A DNA stretch of 57,676 bases from a bacterium (lineage in GTDB: Bacteria > Sumerlaeota > Sumerlaeia > MVZB01): the NCBI GenBank assembly GCA_021372575.1, contig JAJFUE010000061.1, positions 1 through 57,676 of the forward strand. Direction: 5' to 3'. This document shows, in pieces, positions 28,487 through 36,629 of the stretch (its first letter is position 1; each line of letters starts with the position of its first letter). The notes under the pieces are model-generated. The model did not search any database. It saw only the letters and a program-made list of their open reading frames with translations, and was not told the origin of the DNA. The translations under genes and the position numbers were made by a program.

Positions 28487-29284
28487 TTACTGTTCGTCGA
28501 GCATCGAGCCGGTGAGGCGGCGCCAGCGGAAGATGATGATGTCGCGGATCATGCGCGGGGCGTCGCGCCAGAGCGAGACCTTCGAGGCCGCGCTGTTGAG
28601 CCACGTGACGGGATGCTCGAGGACGTTGAAGCCGAGGAATTGCGCGAGCATGAGGATCTCGACGTCGAACGCCCAGCCGTTGGAGCGCTGGCGGGCGAAA
28701 ATCTCCTCGGCGGCCTGGTCGCGGAACAGCTTGAAGCCGCATTGGGTGTCGTGAAACGGCAGGCCGGAGATCGGCTGCACGATCATGTTGAACAGGCGGC
28801 CGGACAGCTCGCGCCACCACGGCTGGCGCACGACGAGGTGCGACTGCGACAGCGCGCGCGAGCCGATCACGATGTCGCACTCCTGGCTCTGGATGAGGCC
28901 CACCATCGGGCCGAGCTCCTCGATCGGCGTGGAGAGGTCGGCGTCGCTGAACAGGCGGAAGCGGCCGTTGGCGGCGAGCATGCCGCGGCGCACGGCGGCG
29001 CCCTTGCCCATGTTGTGCGGCGCGCGAATCACCCGGCATTGCGGAAAGTCTTTCTCCACCATCTCGGGTGTGCCGTCGGCCGAGCCGTCGTCGGCGACGA
29101 TGATTTCCCACGCGTCATATTCGGACTCGAGGTAGGCGATGGTCTTTTCGAGCGTCGCGGGCAGCCGCATCTTTTCGTTGTAGGCGGGGAAGACGACCGA
29201 GACGACCGGCACGTCGCCGATTTCGGCGCGGTGCTCGATGCCGAGCGTTTCCACCTGCGGCTGCATGACGGCGCATTCGGTCAT
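28487..29284 (-). CDS. Dolichyl-phosphate glucosyltransferase-like GT2 enzyme
   Basis: A 265-aa GT-A glycosyltransferase: VVSVVFPAYNEKMRLPATL, WEIIVADDGSADGTPEMV, HNMGKGAAVRRGM, LFSDADLSTPIEEL (DAD metal site), IVIGSRAL and HDTQCGFKLFRD are diagnostic of the polyprenyl-phosphate beta-glucosyltransferase branch of GT2. It would move glucose from UDP-glucose to a lipid phosphate. No membrane helix, so it binds the inner face of the membrane. The start is at 29284 because its ATGA overlaps the galE stop. With galE directly upstream, the operon supplies and uses UDP-hexoses, perhaps for the GT39-type enzymes in the window. Confidence 0.9.
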   Translation of the reverse strand: MTECAVMQPQVETLGIEHRAEIGDVPVVSVVFPAYNEKMRLPATLEKTIAYLESEYDAWEIIVADDGSADGTPEMVEKDFPQCRVIRAPHNMGKGAAVRRGMLAANGRFRLFSDADLSTPIEELGPMVGLIQSQECDIVIGSRALSQSHLVVRQPWWRELSGRLFNMIVQPISGLPFHDTQCGFKLFRDQAAEEIFARQRSNGWAFDVEILMLAQFLGFNVLEHPVTWLNSAASKVSLWRDAPRMIRDIIIFRWRRLTGSMLDEQ

Positions 29285-30267
29285 GTGCGGTCTCCGTAGC
29301 CGTGCGGGTGCGCGTGGTGCCAGCGCCATGCGGACTCGACGATCGACTCGAGGTCGGCAAATTTCGGCTGCCAGCCGAGGATGCGGCGCGCGGCCTCGGA
29401 CGAGGCGACGAGGGTCGAGGGATCGCCGGCGCGGCGGGGTGCCTCGACGGCCGGGATCGCGTGGCCGGTGACGCGGCGCGCCGCGGCGATGACCTCCGCG
29501 ACGCTGTAGCCGGCGCCGTTGCCGAGGTTGAGCTGCAGGCTGGCGCCGCCGCTTCTCAGGTGATCGAGCGCGCGCAGGTGCGCGTCGGCGAGGTCGGCGA
29601 TGTGAATGTAGTCGCGGACGCAGGTGCCGTCGGGCGTCGGCCAGTCGGTGCCGAAAATGGACATGGATTTGCGCTGGCCAAGGGCGACCTGAAGCGCGAT
29701 CGGGATGAGGTGCGTCTCGGGGGTGTGGTCCTCGCCGCGGTCGATGGCGCCGCCGCTGGCGTTGAAGTAACGCAGCGCGACGTGACGCACGCCGTGCGCG
29801 ACCAGGAACGCCGCGAGGATCTGCTCGCTGAAATACTTGGACTGGCCGTAGGGGGACTGCGGGTTCTTGGGGTGGTCCTCGGTGATCGGGTTGGACTGCG
29901 GCTCGCCATAGACAGCCGCCGTCGAGGAGAACACGATCTTATCGACGCCGGCCTGGCGCATGGCCTCGACGAGCCGCAGCGTGTTGGCCGTGTTGTTGTG
30001 GAAATAGGAATACGGCTTCTGGACGGACTCGGGGACGGAGGTCAGGGCGGCGAAATGGATGACGGCGTCGATCGAATGCGTCTCGAAAATCCCGGCCAGG
30101 TCGGCATCGGCCAGCTCGGCGACGATCAGGCTGGCCTCGGGCGGCACGGCGGCGCGGTGGCCCGCCGAGAGGTTGTCGAGCACGACGACGCGTTCGCCGC
30201 GCGCCAGCAGCGCCGCGACGGTGAAACTTCCAATATAACCTGCTCCGCCAGTGACCAGAACCGTCAT
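29281..30267 (-). CDS. galE: UDP-glucose 4-epimerase
   Basis: A 328-aa short-chain dehydrogenase/reductase-type epimerase. It has the NAD-binding GGAGYIGS at residues 7-14, FSSTAAVYG with the catalytic Ser/Thr (114-116) and Y140-GQS-K144. Later hallmarks are ALRYFNASGA-like RYFNASGG, GTDWPTPDGTCVRDYIHIADLA and LNLGNGAGYSV. It interconverts UDP-glucose and UDP-galactose. The start at 30267 gives the expected N-terminus; AAAGGA lies 12 nt upstream. Placed 16 bp after rbfA and overlapping the GT2 gene by 4 bp: one minus-strand operon. Confidence 0.95.
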   Translation of the reverse strand: MTVLVTGGAGYIGSFTVAALLARGERVVVLDNLSAGHRAAVPPEASLIVAELADADLAGIFETHSIDAVIHFAALTSVPESVQKPYSYFHNNTANTLRLVEAMRQAGVDKIVFSSTAAVYGEPQSNPITEDHPKNPQSPYGQSKYFSEQILAAFLVAHGVRHVALRYFNASGGAIDRGEDHTPETHLIPIALQVALGQRKSMSIFGTDWPTPDGTCVRDYIHIADLADAHLRALDHLRSGGASLQLNLGNGAGYSVAEVIAAARRVTGHAIPAVEAPRRAGDPSTLVASSEAARRILGWQPKFADLESIVESAWRWHHAHPHGYGDRT

Positions 30268-30283
30268 GACTACCGGATTCCTT

Positions 30284-30718
30284 TCATGAATTCTCGTCGG
30301 GATTTTCGCCGGACGATTCGCCGGGTTCGGGGGCCGCATCCGGGTGAGCGGCCTCGTATTCCTCGCGCTCGCGGCGGATCTCGTGGAACAGCTCCTCGAG
30401 ATCGGCGGCATGGTGCGTGGCGTCCGTATAGACAAAGCGCAAATGCGGGTGACGCTTGAGGCGCACGCGCTTGGCCAGCAGCGTGCGGATGTAGCCGGCT
30501 GAGCGGTTCAGCTCCTTGATCGTGCGCTTGATCGTCTCGTCATCCTCGTCACTCAGGAAGGTCACAATCACGGTGGCGTCGCTCAGGTCGCTCGAGACCT
30601 TGACGTGGGCCACGGTGATGAAGCGCGGGATGTCGGGGTTGCGCAGGTCGCGGTCCAGAATCTGACCCAGCTCCTGCTGGATCATTTTTTGGACGCGTTC
30701 CATTCGTGAATGCAGCAT
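30284..30718 (-). CDS. rbfA: Ribosome-binding factor A
   Basis: A 144-aa KH-fold protein helping late maturation of the 30S subunit. MERVQKMIQQELGQILDRDLRNP, FITVAHVKVSSDLSDATVIVTFL and LLAKRVRLKRHPHLRFVYT are typical. The C-terminus is extended by an acidic tail (DAAPEPGESSGENPDENS). The start is 30718, or five codons later at 30703; neither has a clear Shine-Dalgarno. The upstream frame runs through repeat F and is not part of the gene. It is first in a run with galE and GT2 rather than beside infB/truB, its usual partners, which are not in the window. Confidence 0.93.
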   Translation of the reverse strand: MLHSRMERVQKMIQQELGQILDRDLRNPDIPRFITVAHVKVSSDLSDATVIVTFLSDEDDETIKRTIKELNRSAGYIRTLLAKRVRLKRHPHLRFVYTDATHHAADLEELFHEIRREREEYEAAHPDAAPEPGESSGENPDENS

Positions 30719-30728
30719 AAACAAACCA

Positions 30729-30758
30729 GTCCTGAGTGCTGAGTCCTGAGTGCTGAGA
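30729..30758. repeat. Dispersed repeat family F, copy 1
   Basis: Direct repeats of CCTGAGTGCTGAGT (core CTGAGTCCTGAGTGCTGAG). Related copies lie at 35535-35570 and, inside a coding region, at 36431-36468. Confidence 0.85.
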
Positions 30759-30887
30759 CGAAGCGGCCCAAACGGCGCCAGCCTTGAATCCGCCTTGCTC
30801 AAATAGCATAGCAAGGATCGAAGGGGCAAAACAATTCAAAGCGAACGTGAATGAATTTGCGTTTGAGATGGGGGATACGGAAAATTG

Positions 30888-30987
30888 AATGATGAATGCG
30901 GAATGATGAATGATGAATACGGAGAGGCCCGGCACGACAGCGTGGGCACGGCCGTCATTCATCACTCATCATTCATCACTCATCATT
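30888..30987. repeat. REPIN-like inverted repeat family E, copy 1
   Basis: The left arm 30888-30922 (AATGATGAATGCGGAATGA...) and right arm 30952-30987 (CCGTCATTCATCACTCATCA...) are inverted near-complements around a 29-nt GC-rich centre, so the transcript would fold as a long hairpin. A second element with the same arms but an unrelated centre lies at 39164-39258. It sits in the divergent gap between rbfA and the UlaG-like gene. Confidence 0.8.
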
Positions 30988-31006
30988 GATCGCAAGGAGG
31001 GGCAAC

Positions 31007-31621
31007 ATGGCCAACATCCGGTGGCTGGGGCACGCGAGTTTTCTGATCCAGGACGGGATCACCATTTATATCGATCCGTGGAAACTCAAAAGCAAGGAAC
31101 CCAAGGCGGACCTCGTGCTCGTTTCGCACAGCCATTACGATCATTTTTCCGCGCCGGACATCGAGAAGATCAGCGGCAACACGACGCGCGTCATCGGGGC
31201 GGCCGATCTTCAGGGCAAGGTCAGGGGCAACTTCGAGCCGGCGCGGCCGGGGCAGACGTTCACGATCGGCGAGGTCACGGTGCGCACCGTGCCGGCTTAC
31301 AACACGAACAAGAAATTCCACCCGCGCGAAAACGGCTGGCTCGGGTTCCTGATCGACATCGGCGGCGAGACGATCTATTACTCCGGCGACAGCGACGCCA
31401 CGCCGGAAATGGGGCAACTGGGCAAGGTCGATGTCGCGCTGCTGCCGGTCGGCGGGACCTACACGATGACCGCCGACGAAGCAGCCAAGGCCGTCAACGA
31501 AAAGATCAAGCCCAAGACGGTGATTCCGTATCACTGGGGTGACATCGTGGGGTCCGAGGCGGACGCGAAGAAGTTCGCCGAGGCATGCCAATGCAAGACG
31601 GATTTGCAGAGGCCGTATTGA
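31007..31621 (+). CDS. UlaG-like metal-dependent hydrolase (UPF0173 type)
   Basis: A 204-aa metallo-beta-lactamase fold protein. It begins MANIRWLGHASFLI, has the metal site SHSHYDHFS (H41, H43, D45, H46), YYSGDSDATPEM for the second metal, PVGGTYTM and IPYHWGD. UPF0173 members are compact hydrolases of unknown substrate related to UlaG (ascorbate lactonase). GGAGG lies 7 nt before the ATG at 31007, choosing this over an upstream start at 30986. Cytoplasmic; stands alone, followed directly by a composite repeat. Confidence 0.92.
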   Translation: MANIRWLGHASFLIQDGITIYIDPWKLKSKEPKADLVLVSHSHYDHFSAPDIEKISGNTTRVIGAADLQGKVRGNFEPARPGQTFTIGEVTVRTVPAYNTNKKFHPRENGWLGFLIDIGGETIYYSGDSDATPEMGQLGKVDVALLPVGGTYTMTADEAAKAVNEKIKPKTVIPYHWGDIVGSEADAKKFAEACQCKTDLQRPY

Positions 31622-31698
31622 AAAAATGCAGGTCACGAAATTCACGAAAATGTTTTTGTCGCAGAGGCGCAGAGGTGAGCAGAGGATGCAGAGAGGAA
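31622..31698 (+). repeat. Composite dispersed repeat C+D directly after a stop codon
   Basis: CAGGTCACGAAATTCACGAA at 31629-31648 begins six bases after the UlaG-like stop, followed by TCGCAGAGGCGCAGAG (31658-31673) and further CAGAGG units that run into the ribosome-binding region of the next gene. Confidence 0.85.
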
Positions 31699-31703
31699 TC
31701 ATG

Positions 31704-32036
31704 ATGTGGAAGCCGAGCGAGTTGGGAGAAATTGTCGCCGAGCGGGAGTTCATATTTCGACCGCGTCAAGGCGAGGCCAAAAAGATCGTGTTACGCATCG
31801 GGCGCCCCGTGAAGGGACCGGAAGCAGATGGCCCGTTCTGGTGCCCGTATCAATTGGATGGGCTATTCAATTCCGAGATTCAGGCAACTGCCGGTGAGGA
31901 TTCGATGCAGGCACTTTGCCTGACTCTCGAAGGCGCCAACAAGTTGCTGATGGAACTGGCGAAAAAATGGAACGGGAAATTTGAGGTTTTCGGGTCCGAC
32001 AAGCTGCCGCCGATTTTTAATTGGCATGAAGAATAG
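31704..32036 (+). CDS. Small DUF6968-like protein
   Basis: A 110-aa protein, MWKPSELGEIVAEREF at its start. The pattern of an early E..F.FRP.QGE, then RIGRPVKGP, FWCPYQLDGL, the AGEDSMQALCLTLEGA helix and a final LPPIF resembles DUF6968, a small family of unknown role found scattered in bacteria. Its ribosome-binding sequence (GAGAGGA, 6 nt before the ATG at 31704) is formed by the end of the D repeat. An ATG one codon earlier is also usable. No partner gene is evident. Confidence 0.75.
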   Translation: MWKPSELGEIVAEREFIFRPRQGEAKKIVLRIGRPVKGPEADGPFWCPYQLDGLFNSEIQATAGEDSMQALCLTLEGANKLLMELAKKWNGKFEVFGSDKLPPIFNWHEE

Positions 32037-32042
32037 AATGCG

Positions 32043-32060
32043 GCCGATCGGGAGATCGGC
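32043..32060. repeat. Dispersed palindromic repeat family B, copy 3
   Basis: Identical GCCGATCGGGAGATCGGC followed by GTTTCC, starting 6 bases after the stop of the DUF6968-like gene. Confidence 0.85.
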
Positions 32061-32106
32061 GTTTCCACTCCTCACCGACGAAGAAACCCGACTCGATGGC
32101 CGGGCT

Positions 32107-32162
32107 CTTTTTCGTGTCTTTCGTGTGAGTTTTCGTGAATTTCGTGACCTGAATTTATTTCA
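32107..32162 (-). repeat. Dispersed repeat family C, reverse copy abutting a stop codon
   Basis: On the minus strand it reads AATTCAGGTCACGAAATTCA then further CACGAAA units, starting 1-2 bases after the stop of the GNAT gene. The gpx and UlaG-like genes have the same repeat at their 3' ends. Confidence 0.8.
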
Positions 32163-32684
32163 GCTTTTTGTTTTTCGCGGCCGTTTTTCGGCTTTGACCT
32201 TCGTGTCGGACTCGCGGCGCAGCAGGCCGCGGTAGATGCCGGGCTCGGAGCCTTCGATCGGGAACGCACCGACGGTTTTGGAATAGAACTCGGCCGGGCC
32301 AACGCCGCCGATCACCGCGTAGGCGTAGCCCCCGTCCTTCATTGCCTGCAGGCATTTCCAGAGGAGGATGCGGCCGATGCCGCTGCCGCGCTCGGATTGC
32401 AGGACGCCCGTCGGGCCGAAGAAGTTCTTGCAGGTGGAATCATAGCAGGCGAAGCCGACGAGCTTGCCGTGCTTGATCGCGATGAAGCACGAGATCGGCG
32501 CGCGCGCGAACGAGACGTCGCATTCGCTCGACCAGCCGAGGCTGAAGTGGCCGCGCACCCAGTCGATGACCTGGTATTTTTCGGGCGCGAGCGGCCGGCG
32601 GACGATGGTTCCGGCGGCCTCGAGATCCGCGGCTTCCTTGGAATAATCGGGCAGGTCGTAAAGGCGAACAAGCATGTCGAACAT
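32160..32684 (-). CDS. GNAT-family N-acetyltransferase
   Basis: A 174-aa protein. The acetyl-CoA loop is GPTGVLQSERGSGIGRILLW (Q/RxxGxG/A type), preceded by IAIKHGKLVGFACYD and followed by GYAYAVIGGVGPAEFY. Substrate unknown. The start at 32684 follows GAGGAG with 10-nt spacing; MFDMLVRL is also possible from the ATG three codons later. The very long frame upstream of it crosses repeats A and G and is not coding. The C-terminus is lysine/arginine-rich (KVKAEKRPRKTKS). Confidence 0.88.
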   Translation of the reverse strand: MFDMLVRLYDLPDYSKEAADLEAAGTIVRRPLAPEKYQVIDWVRGHFSLGWSSECDVSFARAPISCFIAIKHGKLVGFACYDSTCKNFFGPTGVLQSERGSGIGRILLWKCLQAMKDGGYAYAVIGGVGPAEFYSKTVGAFPIEGSEPGIYRGLLRRESDTKVKAEKRPRKTKS

Positions 32685-32717
32685 AGCTATGAACTCCTCG
32701 GATTCTGTGTTCCCAAT

Positions 32718-32877
32718 CGTGCTCGTGCTCGTAATCGAAAACCGCGCAATAGGCAGTCCCTCGCTCACGCTCGGGCTACTGCATGGAACGGGCGCGAACC
32801 GGCTGCGCAACGAGGCGCGCCAGACCAATCGATGCGGATTATATTCGATTACGATTACGATTACGAGCACGAGCACG
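32718..32877. repeat. Inverted-repeat element with perfect 20-bp ends (family G) around a family A copy
   Basis: CGTGCTCGTGCTCGTAATCG (32718-32737) and its exact reverse complement (32858-32877) flank 120 bp containing a family A copy (32756-32784). It lies between the GNAT start and the stop of the TPR gene. Related G motifs occur at 44699-44718 and 50306-50324. The element has the look of a small non-autonomous palindromic unit but no target duplication was recognised. Confidence 0.85.
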
Positions 32878-32891
32878 AAAATGCACGGATT

Positions 32892-35480
32892 TCACGACGA
32901 CAGGCGCTCCAGCCGGTGGACGACGTCCTCGTAGGACGCGTCGATAAGGAACAGTTTTTTGTAAAAGCGGACGGCGACGTGGGGGCGCTTGTTGCGTTCC
33001 ATCTGGCGCGCGAGCTGATAGAACAGTTCCTTCACGCCGGGCTCGGCGTCGGCCAGCTCGCGCGACAGCTCGATCGGCTCGAGCACTTCCTGCGCGAGGT
33101 CGAACAGGCCGCGCTCGATGAGCGAGCCGGCCATGCGGATCATCGCGATCTTGGCGAGGTCGTCCTGCTCGGCGGCGCGCTGGTAGTGCGTGATCGCCTT
33201 TTCGAATTCGCTGCGTTCGCGGTGCAGCTCGGCTTTCTCCATGTGCTGCTCCGGCGTGAGCGGCCGGGTTCTGGCCATTTCCTCGAGTTCGCCGAGGCGG
33301 TATTCCTGCCATTTTTTCGTGATCTGGCGCATGACTTTCTTCAGGCGGTCCTCGTCGGGGTTGGCCTCGATTGCCTGCTGCAGGATTTCGTTCGCGTCCT
33401 TGTAACGGCCGCCCTCCTGCAGGATCTCGAGGAGCATCAGGATGAAGCCGACCTCGTGGCGGAAATGCTCGTACAGCGGCAGGCCGACGTTGATCGCGTC
33501 GTCGATGCGGCCCGCGTGCCACGCGGCCTCGATCCACAGCGCCTTGTCCTCGGGCTCGAGCAGGCTCCCCTTGCTCGTGAGGAGCGGGTCGAGCGCGTCG
33601 AGAACGCCCTGCCAGTCCTGGCGCGCGCGCTGGGCAATGGCCATTTCGAGGCGCGCCTCGATGTGGCTCGGGACGCGCGAGATGATCTTGCGGCAGCCTT
33701 CGATCATGACCTTGGGCGGATCGAGCGACTGCTCGGCCATCTTGCGATACAGTTCGAGCAGGTCGTCGAAGCGCTGCTGCTGGTAGAGGAGGTCGCCGAG
33801 GTAGTCGCGCAGGCGGAAGTTGCGCTTGGAGCGCTCGATGCCGCGCTGGATGAGCGTTTCGATCTGCGGGGTGAGCTCGGGGTGCTGTTCGCGGAGCTGA
33901 TCGCAGGCGTCGAGCGCCTTGTCGATCCACTCCTCCATGCCGAGCATTTCATCGATGAGGTTGAGGCGTTGCTCGCCGCTGATTTCGTCGGCCTCGCTCA
34001 TTTCCTTGGTCATGCGGGTGAGCGCCTGATGGCGGCGGATGTTCTCGATCTCGCCGCGAACGTATTCGACGGAGCCGCGGCCCTCCTCGGGGGCAAGCTC
34101 CTCGGCGATGGCCAGCTCGCTCTCGGCCTCGTCGATCTTGTGCGAAGCCAGCAGGACGCGCGCGAGGCGGTAGTGGCCGCGCCATTCCTCGGGGAGCAGG
34201 TCGATCATGTTGCGCAGGACGTCGGCGGCCTCGTCGTATTCCTCGCTGTCGCTCAGCATCTGGGCGAACGTCAGGTAGCTTTCGGGGTCGGCGTCACCCT
34301 CGCTGGTCAGGCGGCGGAAGTGATCGCGCGCCTTGTCGGGCTGCTTGCGCTCCATGTAGTAGTTGGCGAGGTGGCGCGCCAGGTAGAGGCGGTGGGGATC
34401 CTCAAGGAGCGCCTTTTCGAGCAGCTTCGCGCCCTCCTCGCGGACCGGCTCGATGGGGTTCTCGATCATGAGCAGGCCAAGGTTGACGCGAATCTCCCCG
34501 GAATTGGGCATGAGCTCGAGCAAATCCTGGTAGAGTTTGATCGCCTGGCGGTGCGGCGGGCCTTCACGCGCAGCCATGCGCTGGAGTTGGTCGATCGCCT
34601 GCGCAACCTCGCCGAGCTTGACCAGCAGGTGCTGGCGCAGGATGAGCAGGTTGAGGTCGAGCTTCATCTCGCCGCTTTCGATCAGGCCCAGCGCCTCGCG
34701 GTCGCGGCCGAGCGCAAGGTAATCGTCCATGATGCGCCGCGTGAGGCCGGCCTGGCTGCCGGGGCGCAGGACGCGCAGCAGCTCCAGGCACTCCAGCGCG
34801 CGCGGCTGGTTGCCCTGAACGCGGTACGCCTGCTCGAGCGCCTGCAGCAATTCCTCGTCTTTGCGGTAGTCCTCGGGCTTGAGCCGCTCGATCATGGAGA
34901 TGGCTTTTTCCGGCTCGTTCTCGATCACGAACAGCAGGCCGCACAACCGAAGCAAATGCGGCTCCCCGGGCCGCAGCCGCAGGTCCGAGCCCAGGCAGCG
35001 GATCGCCAGGTGAAACATCTCGTGATCCCAGGCGAACAGGCCGACGCGGTAAAGCGCCATCGCAACGGTCCGCTCGATGATGAGCAGGAGGAGCGGCACG
35101 CCCAGCACCAGCGCCGGCACGCCGATCATCGAGATCGTCGATATGGACTTCGCCTCCGCGTAATCCCACGAGATCAGGATCGACGCCACGAACACCATCG
35201 GCGCCATGTGGTTGATGAACACGGCCAGCAGCGACCGGTGGTTCCATGCCGGGTTCAGGCGCGTAAAATAAAGGCGGATCCAGAGCGCAAGCATCACGAG
35301 GGCGCTGATGGCGATATAAAGAATCGAGCGCCAGGTCGGGTTGCCGAGGTAACGGGTCAGAATGTCGAGCTGGGCATATTCCACGGCCGAAGCGACCGGT
35401 TGCGACGCCAGCAGCAGCGCCAACAACAGGGTGCCCAGCGACGGCAGAAGGTATGTTTGTTTCGGCGAATGGGTAATCAC
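32892..35480 (-). CDS. Membrane-anchored tetratricopeptide-repeat protein
   Basis: 862 aa, starting with GTG. The first about 145 residues hold four or so hydrophobic segments (near 12-30, 52-70, 85-103, 118-140). The rest is helical repeats of TPR type, e.g. AISMIERLKPEDYRKDEELL, ARHLANYYMERKQPDKARDH, YLTFAQMLSDSEEYDEAADV, DANEILQQAIEANPDEDRL, KAITHYQRAAEQDDLA. TPR arrays bind partner proteins, so this is likely an inner-membrane scaffold with a large cytoplasmic or periplasmic arm. Two glycosyltransferase genes follow upstream on the same strand, suggesting a link to envelope polymer assembly. Confidence 0.88.
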   Translation of the reverse strand: MITHSPKQTYLLPSLGTLLLALLLASQPVASAVEYAQLDILTRYLGNPTWRSILYIAISALVMLALWIRLYFTRLNPAWNHRSLLAVFINHMAPMVFVASILISWDYAEAKSISTISMIGVPALVLGVPLLLLIIERTVAMALYRVGLFAWDHEMFHLAIRCLGSDLRLRPGEPHLLRLCGLLFVIENEPEKAISMIERLKPEDYRKDEELLQALEQAYRVQGNQPRALECLELLRVLRPGSQAGLTRRIMDDYLALGRDREALGLIESGEMKLDLNLLILRQHLLVKLGEVAQAIDQLQRMAAREGPPHRQAIKLYQDLLELMPNSGEIRVNLGLLMIENPIEPVREEGAKLLEKALLEDPHRLYLARHLANYYMERKQPDKARDHFRRLTSEGDADPESYLTFAQMLSDSEEYDEAADVLRNMIDLLPEEWRGHYRLARVLLASHKIDEAESELAIAEELAPEEGRGSVEYVRGEIENIRRHQALTRMTKEMSEADEISGEQRLNLIDEMLGMEEWIDKALDACDQLREQHPELTPQIETLIQRGIERSKRNFRLRDYLGDLLYQQQRFDDLLELYRKMAEQSLDPPKVMIEGCRKIISRVPSHIEARLEMAIAQRARQDWQGVLDALDPLLTSKGSLLEPEDKALWIEAAWHAGRIDDAINVGLPLYEHFRHEVGFILMLLEILQEGGRYKDANEILQQAIEANPDEDRLKKVMRQITKKWQEYRLGELEEMARTRPLTPEQHMEKAELHRERSEFEKAITHYQRAAEQDDLAKIAMIRMAGSLIERGLFDLAQEVLEPIELSRELADAEPGVKELFYQLARQMERNKRPHVAVRFYKKLFLIDASYEDVVHRLERLSS

Positions 35481-35534
35481 AGGCTGATTATGTGGAATAT
35501 GGAATCAATCGCCAAGTGAAAAGTAATGGCTAAG

Positions 35535-35570
35535 TCATGAGTTTTGAGTGCTGAGTCCCGAGTTGTGGGA
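35535..35570. repeat. Dispersed repeat family F, copy 2
   Basis: ATGAGTTTTGAGTGCTGAGT and CCCGAGT units in the 135-bp gap between two minus-strand genes. Confidence 0.75.
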
Positions 35571-35615
35571 AGGCCGCCGCCAAAACGGACGAAAAGGTCG
35601 AAATGGACCGGTCTT

Positions 35616-36629
35616 TTAATGTTTTTCTTTCCTTAATAGATCGAGCGATTGCCGCTTGAGGGCGGCGAGGCGGGAGGCGGTGGGGCCGAATTGACGCTCG
35701 AACTGATGGAACAGCCGGCGGGAGGCGGCGACTTGGGCGACCGCGCGGCCGGCGCCGGTGAGCGCCGCGATCGGGGTTTTGAGGTAACGCGGAAGCCAGT
35801 ATTGCAGCTCGCCGCGCATCGCGTAAGGGACCTCGCGGGCGATCATCGACCACGGCTGGTTGCGCAGCGGCAGGAGCCAGTGGTTGGCGAAGTAGTTGGC
35901 GCGGATCGAGCGGTTGCGCAGGCCCCCCGAGCCGCCGCCGGCGTGCCACGCCAGGGCCTGGCCTTCGATGCCGCACGCCAGCCCGGCGCGCGCGAGCCGC
36001 AGCGCCAGATCGACTTCCTCGTGATAGGCAAAGAACGCGGAAGGAAAGATGTCTTCGGGCGGGATGCTGACGGAGCGGCAGGCCTCGACACGCAGGAGCA
36101 TCGCCGCGCCGGTCACGCCCGGGACGCGGCGGCGAAGGCGGTCGCCGGGACGCGGCGTCCGGCCCATGCGCAGCTCAAACGGGAATCCGGCGCGCGGCCA
36201 CACAAGGCCGGCCGAGTAGATTGGCGCACCGGGATCGGGCGTGTCGCTCCACAGAAGCAGCCCGGAAACCAGCGCCAGCTGCGGATCCTCATCCATCCAG
36301 TCGCAAAGCCGCTCAACGTAATCGGGAGCGAGGACGACGTCCTGGTTGAGCGCCAGGTAGTATTTCGTCTTGCAACGCGCGAGCGCCTGGTTGTGCCCGG
36401 CGCAAAAGCCGAGGTTGCGCGAATTGATGACGAGTCCTGAGTCCTGAGTGCTGAGTCCTGAGTTTTGAAATTCGGCTTGGATGAGTTTAACGGTGTCGTC
36501 GGTCGAGGCGTTGTCGATCCAGATGATGTCGAGCGCTTCAGTCTGGGAAAGAAGCGATCGGACGCACGGGATCGCGGACGGGCCGGCGTTCCACGTGAGC
36601 AGGCCGACGGTGGCGCGCGGGGCGGTCAT
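35616..36629 (-). CDS. Family 2 glycosyltransferase (rhamnosyltransferase-like)
   Basis: A 337-aa GT-A enzyme: VGLLTWNAGPSAIPCVRSLL, IIWIDNASTDDTVKLI, RNLGFCAGHNQALAR, YLALNQDVVLAPDYVE (DxD-like site), GVTGAAMLLRVEACR and FAYHEEVDLALRLARAG (catalytic base EE/ED region). It resembles WbbL/rhamnosyl-type transferases that extend surface glycans. The start is at 36629, overlapping the next GT2 gene's stop by 4 bp. Between VKLIQAEF and LVINSRNLGF the protein carries QNSGLSTQDSGL, encoded by an in-frame copy of dispersed repeat F, replacing the usual short loop. The C-terminus is basic with possible membrane association near 240-280. Confidence 0.9.
   Translation of the reverse strand: MTAPRATVGLLTWNAGPSAIPCVRSLLSQTEALDIIWIDNASTDDTVKLIQAEFQNSGLSTQDSGLVINSRNLGFCAGHNQALARCKTKYYLALNQDVVLAPDYVERLCDWMDEDPQLALVSGLLLWSDTPDPGAPIYSAGLVWPRAGFPFELRMGRTPRPGDRLRRRVPGVTGAAMLLRVEACRSVSIPPEDIFPSAFFAYHEEVDLALRLARAGLACGIEGQALAWHAGGGSGGLRNRSIRANYFANHWLLPLRNQPWSMIAREVPYAMRGELQYWLPRYLKTPIAALTGAGRAVAQVAASRRLFHQFERQFGPTASRLAALKRQSLDLLRKEKH
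36431..36468. repeat. Dispersed repeat family F inside a coding region
   Basis: CGAGTCCTGAGTCCTGAGTG then CTGAGTCCTGAGTT. The reading frame of the glycosyltransferase runs straight through it, adding roughly a dozen residues (QNSGLSTQDSGL) in a surface loop. Confidence 0.9.

Noticed and set aside
32397-35519. A 1040-codon plus-strand open frame
   Set aside because: Antisense shadow of the TPR protein gene; it also runs through repeats and part of the GNAT gene.
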